54,899 bases of DNA from Oscillospiraceae bacterium. Its GTDB lineage: Bacteria > Bacillota > Clostridia > Oscillospirales > Ruminococcaceae. Below are positions 50,129 to 54,899 of the stretch, one piece after another; position 1 is the first letter of the stretch, and each line of letters opens with the position of its first letter. Made by a program: the position numbers and the translations under genes. Location: NCBI GenBank assembly GCA_018110985.1, contig JAGAWT010000017.1, positions 1-54,899 on the forward strand. Reading direction: 5' to 3'. Under the pieces are notes generated by a model that was given only the letters and a program-made list of their open reading frames with translations, searched no databases and had not been told where the DNA came from.

Positions 50129-50254
50129 AACGATAATATGAGTGATAAAGACAAAAGCTGAATGTCTTTTAGTCAATTTCGGCAAAAATGTAACATAAAC
50201 AACAAAAGAAGCGGGAGGTGTAGCTTAGTTTACACTTCCCCTTTATATTGATCC

Positions 50255-50283
50255 TTGAATCTGCGGGAAAAACATGGTATTAT
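50255..50283 (+). promoter_or_regulatory. Promoter of the small ORF/RNA unit
   Basis: TTGAAT, 17 bp, TATTAT. Confidence 0.62.
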
Positions 50284-50325
50284 AATATCAGTAAAGGAAA
50301 AGACCACAAAAAAAGAAAAAGGGGT

Positions 50326-50415
50326 ATGAATATGTGGATAATAATGAATGCTATAATGACAGGACCTGCTATAATGGTAGTTGTGGATACTATAATGCAA
50401 CATGTTCATCTGTGA
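50326..50415 (+). CDS. Candidate 29-residue hydrophobic small protein
   Basis: ATG at 50326 or 50332 lies just after AAAAAGGGG. The reading frame gives MNMWIIMNAIMTGPAIM followed by VVVDTIMQHVHL, a hydrophobic peptide that could span or sit on a membrane. It is framed by a promoter and a terminator. The coding DNA repeats CTATAATG three times, so it could instead be a small RNA. No homologue is recognised. Confidence 0.4.
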   Translation: MNMWIIMNAIMTGPAIMVVVDTIMQHVHL

Positions 50416-50444
50416 AAAACGGCAGCGTCCAATAAAAAATAAAA

Positions 50445-50476
50445 CAAGTCCGGGAAAGCCCCGGGCTTGTTTTTTT
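50445..50476. terminator. Terminator between the small ORF unit and the RpiR-type gene
   Basis: CAAGTCCGGG (50445-50454) pairs with CCCGGGCTTG (50460-50469), one G-T pair, then seven T. An A-rich left flank makes it usable from the minus strand as well. Confidence 0.85.
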
Positions 50477-50483
50477 ATGAATG

Positions 50484-51386
50484 TTATGGTATGATATCCG
50501 ACTCGTCGTCGTTCCTGCTGTCTGTCTTTTCAAAGACCTCATATTTGTCCCATATCTTTTCAAGGGTCTTGAAATTGTTTTCCACATAGTCCTTCTTGCG
50601 CATACCCACCGCACTTATAAGTGCATTTATAAGGCTCATGGGAGCCACAAGGGAATCCGCAAAGCTCGCCATATCGCTGTGTGCAGTGAGAAGGAAGTCG
50701 GCATACTTTGCAAGAGGAGAGGCTTTGCTGTCGGTGATGGCTATTACCTTGGCGCCCCTTTCGTGGGCATAGTTGAACGCCTTCACGGTGTGCTTTGAAT
50801 AGCGGGGGAAGGAAACACCTATCATTATATCTCCCGGGCCGATTGTAAGTATCTGCTCGAACATTTCGGAGGTGCTGGTGGTATGGACTATCTTGCAGTT
50901 ATCCACCATTATGTTGAAATAAAAGACGATATACCTGGCAAGTACGGCAGCGCTGCGTGCACCTATAACATAGATGCTGCGAGCATTTGACAGCTCCTCT
51001 ACCGTCCTTTCAAATTCCTCCCTGTCGATCTCTTCAAGGGTCTTTCTGATCTGGTCTATATCAAAATTCAGGGTCTTGGAGAGCACATCCTCGCCTGTCA
51101 GCTGGGTGTTCATAACATCCATGCGCTGGATAGATGTCATCCTGCTGCTGGTGTAGCCCTTGAGAGCCTTCTGCATCTCCGGGTAACCCTCAAAGCCCAG
51201 CTCCGTGGCAAAGCGCACCACGGTGGATTCGCTGATGCCCACCTCGGTGCCCAGCTTTGAAGCAGTCATAAATGCGGCTTTGTCGTAATGGTCAATGATA
51301 TACCTTGCTATCTTGCGGTGCCCCTTGGACATCTCGCCCATCCTGCTCTCAAGGAGCACCGCAATATTCTGCGTGCTATCATCCAT
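50484..51386 (-). CDS. MurR/RpiR-family transcriptional regulator
   Basis: A 300-residue DNA-binding protein. Residues 1-77 form the HTH_6 domain (EMSKGHRKIARYIIDHYDKA, then SKLGTEVGISESTVVRFATELGFEGY). Residues about 120-255 form a SIS domain (IYVIGARSAAVLARYI, GVSFPRYSKHTVKA) that senses a phosphosugar. Its gene starts 22 bp after gatB on the same strand with its own SD (AGAAGGTGAT), so it is likely cotranscribed with gatCAB. Target genes cannot be told; sugar or amino-sugar genes are typical. Confidence 0.9.
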   Translation of the reverse strand: MDDSTQNIAVLLESRMGEMSKGHRKIARYIIDHYDKAAFMTASKLGTEVGISESTVVRFATELGFEGYPEMQKALKGYTSSRMTSIQRMDVMNTQLTGEDVLSKTLNFDIDQIRKTLEEIDREEFERTVEELSNARSIYVIGARSAAVLARYIVFYFNIMVDNCKIVHTTSTSEMFEQILTIGPGDIMIGVSFPRYSKHTVKAFNYAHERGAKVIAITDSKASPLAKYADFLLTAHSDMASFADSLVAPMSLINALISAVGMRKKDYVENNFKTLEKIWDKYEVFEKTDSRNDDESDIIP

Positions 51387-51408
51387 AAAAGATCACCTTC
51401 TGTGAAAA

Positions 51409-52863
51409 TCAGCAAAGAGATTCCAGTTTCTTTTCCAGCTCTTCCTTTATCACCTTGGGTGTGGCTGCGCCTCTGAGCTGCTTGGAGCACTGACCCATCA
51501 GGAAACCGAATACCTTCTTGTCGCCGCTCTTGTACTGGTTCACGGCCTTTTCGTTGGCGGCTATGACCTCATCTATGACTCCGGTCACCTTGGAAACATC
51601 GCTTACGATGAGCATTCCCTCACGCTTTGCGATCTCCTCGGGATCGCCGCCCTTTTCAGCCATTTCACGGAAGATAGTCTTGGCATCGTTCTTTGATACC
51701 TTTTCGGTGTCGGACATCTCCACCAGCCTTGCCACTTCCTTTGCGGTGAAGGCGGGCTTTTCTATGTCTATCTCACCTAAGTTGATACGTCTCATTATCT
51801 CACCGTTGATGAAATTAACAAGGGACTTGGGAGAATCGTAAACTGTGAGAGCCTCTTCAAAGAAATCGGAGATGAGCTTTGTGGAAACAATCACCTTAGC
51901 CTCTTTTTCGGGTATGCCCATTGCGATGTACTTTGCTGTTCTTTCACGGGGCATTTCCGGGAGAGATGACTTTATTCTTTCCAGATCCTCGTCACGCAGG
52001 TTCACCTGCAGGATATCGGGGTCGGGGAAGTACTTGTAGTCGTGTGCATCCTCTTTGGTACGCATGGACTTGGTCTCGCCCTTGTTGGCATCAAAGCGCC
52101 TTGTTTCCTGTATCACCTTGCCGCCCCTGTCAAGTATCTGAGCCTGACGCTTTATCTCATACTCTATGGTGCGGTAGATGGATTTGAGGGAGTTTACATT
52201 CTTGATCTCCGCTCTGGTACCAAATTCGGTGGCGCCCTTGGGCATGAGGGAGATGTTTACATCCGCTCTGATAGAGCCCTCTTCCATTTTACAGTCGGAA
52301 ACGCCCGCATACTGGAGCAGCAGGGCAATGGTCTCCACCAGTGTCCTTGCCTCTTCGGGGGAGCGCATATCGGGCTCTGTCACTATCTCCACCAGGGGCA
52401 CGCCGCAGCGGTTGTAGTCGCAGAGGGAAACGCCGTTCAGGTCGTCATGTACCAGCTTGCCCGCATCCTCTTCAAGGTGGATGTGGTTTATACGGATAGT
52501 CTTCTGCTTCTTCTCCCCGTTCTCCTCGTATTCTATGGGCACTGCGCCCTCAAGGCAGATAGGGTGATAAAGCTCGGATATCTGGTATGCCTTTGGAAGG
52601 TCGGGGTAGAAGTAGTTCTTTCTGTCCCACACGGAGAATTTGCTTATCTCGCAGCCGAGGGCATAGCCCGCCTTTATGGCATATTCAACGGCTGTGCGGT
52701 TGATTATGGGAAGTGTGCCGGGGAGACCGGAGCACACGGGGCAGCAGCGGGTATTCTTTTCGCCGCCGAATTCAGCGGAACAGGTGCAGAACACCTTGGA
52801 ATTTGTAAGCAGTTCGGAATGTATTTCAAGACCGATAACAGGGATATAATCAGAAACTGACAT
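51409..52863 (-). CDS. gatB: Asp-tRNA(Asn)/Glu-tRNA(Gln) amidotransferase subunit B
   Basis: A 484-residue subunit that binds the misacylated tRNA and phosphorylates its side-chain carboxylate. YIPVIGLEIHSELLTNSKVFC, CPVCSGLPGTLP, WDRKNYFYPDLPKAYQISE and the C-terminal GatB/Yqey domain are diagnostic. Zinc-type cysteines are present near the start (CTCSAEF, CCPVC). ATG at 52863. It lies 12 bp after gatA. Confidence 0.97.
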   Translation of the reverse strand: MSVSDYIPVIGLEIHSELLTNSKVFCTCSAEFGGEKNTRCCPVCSGLPGTLPIINRTAVEYAIKAGYALGCEISKFSVWDRKNYFYPDLPKAYQISELYHPICLEGAVPIEYEENGEKKQKTIRINHIHLEEDAGKLVHDDLNGVSLCDYNRCGVPLVEIVTEPDMRSPEEARTLVETIALLLQYAGVSDCKMEEGSIRADVNISLMPKGATEFGTRAEIKNVNSLKSIYRTIEYEIKRQAQILDRGGKVIQETRRFDANKGETKSMRTKEDAHDYKYFPDPDILQVNLRDEDLERIKSSLPEMPRERTAKYIAMGIPEKEAKVIVSTKLISDFFEEALTVYDSPKSLVNFINGEIMRRINLGEIDIEKPAFTAKEVARLVEMSDTEKVSKNDAKTIFREMAEKGGDPEEIAKREGMLIVSDVSKVTGVIDEVIAANEKAVNQYKSGDKKVFGFLMGQCSKQLRGAATPKVIKEELEKKLESLC

Positions 52864-52875
52864 GATACTGCCTCC

Positions 52876-54321
52876 TTATATTTTTGCCTTTATGCGGTCG
52901 AAGTTATGCTCAAAGGCATCTGCGGCAGCTATCACGCTTGCCTCGTCCCACATCCTGCCCACTATGGACATACCGATGGGCATTCCCTGGGCATCGTAGC
53001 CGCAGGTGGTGGAGATCGCAGGGAGTGATGCGATGTTTACCGTAACGGTGCAGAAATCTGCCTGATACATCTTCTTGGGGTCGGCTATATTCTCGTTGGT
53101 GCCGTAAGCCACTGTGGGCGCCGTAGGTGTGATGATAAGGTCGCACTTGCCGAATATGTCGGCATATTCCTCTCTTATCTTCTGTTTGAGACCCATTGCC
53201 TTTCCGTAGTAGGCATCATAGTAGCCGGAGGAAAGGGCATAGTTGCCGAGAAGTATGCGCCTCTTGACCTCGTCACCGAAGCCCTCGCTCCTTGATGCGA
53301 CCACAAGGTCATTGTAGCTGCCGCCCACATCTGCCCTGTGACCGTACTTTATGCCGTCATAGCGGGCAAGGTTGGAGGATGCCTCCGCACAGGCGATGAG
53401 GTAGTAGGATGCGATGGCGTATTTGAGGGAAGGCATGGAGCATTCAACGACCTCAGCCCCCATGGACTTATAGGTGTCTATTGCGGAAAGAACGCTCTTT
53501 CTTACCTCATCATCCACGCCCTCTGCAAAGAATTCGGATACGAGGCCTATCTTTACGCCCTTCATATCCATACCGATCTTTTCGCAGAAATCGGGCACGT
53601 CACGCCTTGAAACAGTGCCGTCATGATAATCGTAGCCTGCAATGGCATTGAGTATGAGACCGCAGTCTTCCGCACTTCTGGCTATGGGACCTATCTGGTC
53701 GAGGGAGCTTGCAAAGGCGATGAGACCGTATCTTGAAACTCTGCCGTAGGTGGGCTTTAGACCCGTAACTCCGCAGAAGGAGGCAGGCTGTCTTATGGAG
53801 CCGCCCGTGTCCGAGCCCAGAGCAGCGGCACAGAGATCCGCACCCACTGCTGCGGCAGAACCGCCGGAGGAACCGCCGGGAACTCTTGAAAGGTCATAGG
53901 GGTTCTTGGTTTTCTTGAAAGCGGAGGTCTGGGTGGAGCCGCCCATGGCAAATTCATCCATGGAGACCTTTCCCAGCATTACCGCACCTGCGCTGTCGAG
54001 GCGCTCCATAACGGTGGCATTGTAGGGGGGCACGAAGTTTTCGAGCATCCTTGATGCTGCCGTGGTGCGGACGCCCTCTGTGCATATGTTGTCCTTTATT
54101 GCAAGGGGTATGCCCGTGAGGGGAGTGGTGTCGCCGCTGTCTATGCGCTTTTGCGCAGCCGCTGCCTCCGCAAGAGCCTTTTCGGCTGTGACGGTGATAT
54201 AGCTTTCAAGCTGAGGGTCCACCTTCTCTATCCTGTCAAGGTAGCTCTTTGTAAGCTCCGCTGCACCTATCTCGCCGCTGTCAAGGCTGCGGCGCATTTC
54301 CTTTATCGTCATTGAGACCAT
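52876..54321 (-). CDS. gatA: Asp-tRNA(Asn)/Glu-tRNA(Gln) amidotransferase subunit A
   Basis: A 481-residue amidase-signature glutaminase that supplies ammonia to GatB. LTGIPLAIKDNICTEG gives the catalytic Lys. RVPGGSSGGSAAAVGADLCA and ALGSDTGGSIRQPASFCG carry the Ser-cisSer part of the triad. Length is normal. It lies 12 bp after gatC; the first ATG (54321) has the better-spaced SD. Confidence 0.97.
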   Translation of the reverse strand: MVSMTIKEMRRSLDSGEIGAAELTKSYLDRIEKVDPQLESYITVTAEKALAEAAAAQKRIDSGDTTPLTGIPLAIKDNICTEGVRTTAASRMLENFVPPYNATVMERLDSAGAVMLGKVSMDEFAMGGSTQTSAFKKTKNPYDLSRVPGGSSGGSAAAVGADLCAAALGSDTGGSIRQPASFCGVTGLKPTYGRVSRYGLIAFASSLDQIGPIARSAEDCGLILNAIAGYDYHDGTVSRRDVPDFCEKIGMDMKGVKIGLVSEFFAEGVDDEVRKSVLSAIDTYKSMGAEVVECSMPSLKYAIASYYLIACAEASSNLARYDGIKYGHRADVGGSYNDLVVASRSEGFGDEVKRRILLGNYALSSGYYDAYYGKAMGLKQKIREEYADIFGKCDLIITPTAPTVAYGTNENIADPKKMYQADFCTVTVNIASLPAISTTCGYDAQGMPIGMSIVGRMWDEASVIAAADAFEHNFDRIKAKI

Positions 54322-54333
54322 TGCCCTTCCCCC

Positions 54334-54612
54334 TTATTCTACTACCTTGGGCACAACAAAGCACCCGTCCTGATTTACCGCATTCTGCAGCAGCTTGTCT
54401 GTGGGAAGAGAGGGCATAGCCTCATCCGCACGCAGATCCTCCAGATAGATATTGTGGTTATCCTTGTAAGGATCGTAGGTGATGTCGATATCCTTGATGG
54501 TATCCATGATCTCGATGATACTTGTCATATCCTCTGCTTTGCGGGCAAGCTCTTCGTCGGTGAAATCGAGTTTTGCAAGCTTGGATAAGTACCTGACCAT
54601 ATCAAGCTCCAT
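54334..54612 (-). CDS. gatC: Asp-tRNA(Asn)/Glu-tRNA(Gln) amidotransferase subunit C
   Basis: A 92-residue small subunit that bridges GatA and GatB. YLSKLAKLDFTDEEL near the start, then LRADEAMPSLPTDKLLQNA, fit the family. ATG at 54612 follows AAGGAG. First gene of gatCAB; no Asn- or Gln-tRNA synthetase gene is seen here. Confidence 0.94.
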   Translation of the reverse strand: MELDMVRYLSKLAKLDFTDEELARKAEDMTSIIEIMDTIKDIDITYDPYKDNHNIYLEDLRADEAMPSLPTDKLLQNAVNQDGCFVVPKVVE

Positions 54613-54658
54613 ATTATCCGCTCCTTTTTAGGTATTTTTCAAAAACACATTCCATATG

Positions 54659-54687
54659 ATTATAACACATTACAAAGGATTTTGCAA
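54659..54687 (-). promoter_or_regulatory. Promoter of gatCAB
   Basis: On the minus strand: TTGCAA, 17 bp, TATAAT. Confidence 0.8.
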
Positions 54688-54779
54688 GAGATTTCAAGCA
54701 AAATTTCAATCGGTACGTGTTCACTTGTCAATGATCTTGGACACTCACCCTCAAAAAAATATGACATTAAGCAGATAAT

Positions 54780-54832
54780 CGCAAAATCACCTCTTGGAGG
54801 AGCCGGAGGCGACGGAAAGAGGTGATTTTGCG
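54780..54832 (-). terminator. Hairpin after the IS30-type transposase
   Basis: CGCAAAATCACCTCTT (54780-54795) pairs perfectly with AAGAGGTGATTTTGCG (54817-54832), loop 21 nt. No immediate T-run; it may insulate the element from read-through. Confidence 0.6.
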
Positions 54833-54837
54833 GCGGC

Positions 54838-54899
54838 TCACCACATCACCGAAAGATGGTCTTCAAGCACTTCGTTCGGTGACTTGTATTTCAGGCAGA
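54838..54899 (-). CDS. IS30-family transposase, C-terminal fragment (cut by window end)
   Basis: The last 19 codons are visible on the minus strand: CLKYKSPNEVLEDHLSVMW and a TGA stop. The Leu-x-Tyr-Lys-(S/T)-Pro-x-Glu-Val pattern is the usual ending of IS30-type DDE transposases. The rest lies outside the window, so intactness is unknown. Confidence 0.65.
   Translation of the reverse strand, partial: CLKYKSPNEVLEDHLSVMW

Larger units (their letters stand above)
50129..50483. other. Intergenic stretch with a small transcription unit
   Basis: Contains a hairpin (GGGAGGTGTA/TACACTTCCC, about 50213-50240) that may terminate the upstream gene, then a complete-looking small unit: promoter 50255-50283, a 29-codon ORF and a strong terminator at 50445-50476. 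Confidence 0.55.
54718..54899 (-). mobile_element. End of an IS30-family insertion sequence (continues beyond the window)
   Basis: Contains the C-terminal codons of an IS30-like transposase, a 16-bp terminator stem and an outer sequence (TGTTCACTTGTCAATGATC TTGGACACT, at about 54718-54746) that looks like the terminal inverted repeat. The exact left boundary is a guess. It lies about 30 bp upstream of the gatCAB -35 box. Confidence 0.6.

Overview
The window looks like a chromosomal segment of an anaerobic, fibre-degrading Firmicute of the Ruminococcus type (Oscillospiraceae). The grounds are two secreted GH5 cellulases, one with a C-terminal type I dockerin, a xylose isomerase/xylulokinase pair, indolepyruvate:ferredoxin oxidoreductase, gatCAB, and uniform Gram-positive Shine-Dalgarno sites. 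Promoters are sigma-A-like with 17-bp spacers. Species cannot be fixed from sequence alone.

Layout. 1-141: tRNA-Asp (cut by the window edge) and tRNA-Val on the minus strand. 418-3991 (+): OFA-type transporter, ribulose-phosphate epimerase, YifB/ComM ATPase. 4364-8058: GH5 cellulase (-), a SEL1-like protein (+) and an orphan sugar-binding lipoprotein (-) with a perfect cre-like site in its leader. 8739-11551 (+): rimO, pgsA, corA-like. 11757-21513 (-): DUF3810 peptidase-like protein, lepB, rplS, pgk, xylB, xylA, iorB, iorA. 21625-26897 (-): three pilin-like genes behind a roughly 310-nt structured leader. 27336-29635 (-): zinc-ribbon membrane protein and radical SAM activase. 29853-46975 (+): a long, mostly overlapping series: PAP2 phosphatase, unknown protein, RelA/SpoT synthetase, glmS, GT2, dockerin cellulase, rbgA, membrane protein, nitroreductase, rnhB, two membrane-anchored proteins, yraN, iron/B12-type binding lipoprotein, zinc macrodomain protein, DHHW protein, CNNM/CorC protein, nucleoside kinase. 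47179-48927 (+): rpsB-tsf. 49175-50415 (+): small secreted proteins and a 29-codon ORF. 50484-54612 (-): RpiR-type regulator and gatCAB. The window ends in an IS30-type transposase fragment.

Main discoveries. (1) Two 16/16 matches to the ParB-binding site parS, plus an inverted pair of near-matches, lie within 7.4 kb (38529-45963), which suggests an origin-proximal centromere-like region. (2) A family of 103/85-bp palindromic MITE-like elements occurs three times, each bounded by an exact 3-bp target duplication of the form TNA. Two insertions duplicate a gene's stop codon and the third sits in the loop of a terminator hairpin. (3) A second dispersed, locally tandem repeat family follows yifB and iorB and supplies the last codons of iorB. 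(4) The pilin operon leader has twin hairpins with identical 7-nt loops on different stems. (5) A perfect 8-bp hairpin lies between the ribosome-binding site and the start codon of the first transporter.

Limits: no homology searches were possible. Family names rest on recognised motifs, and promoters and hairpins were read by eye.
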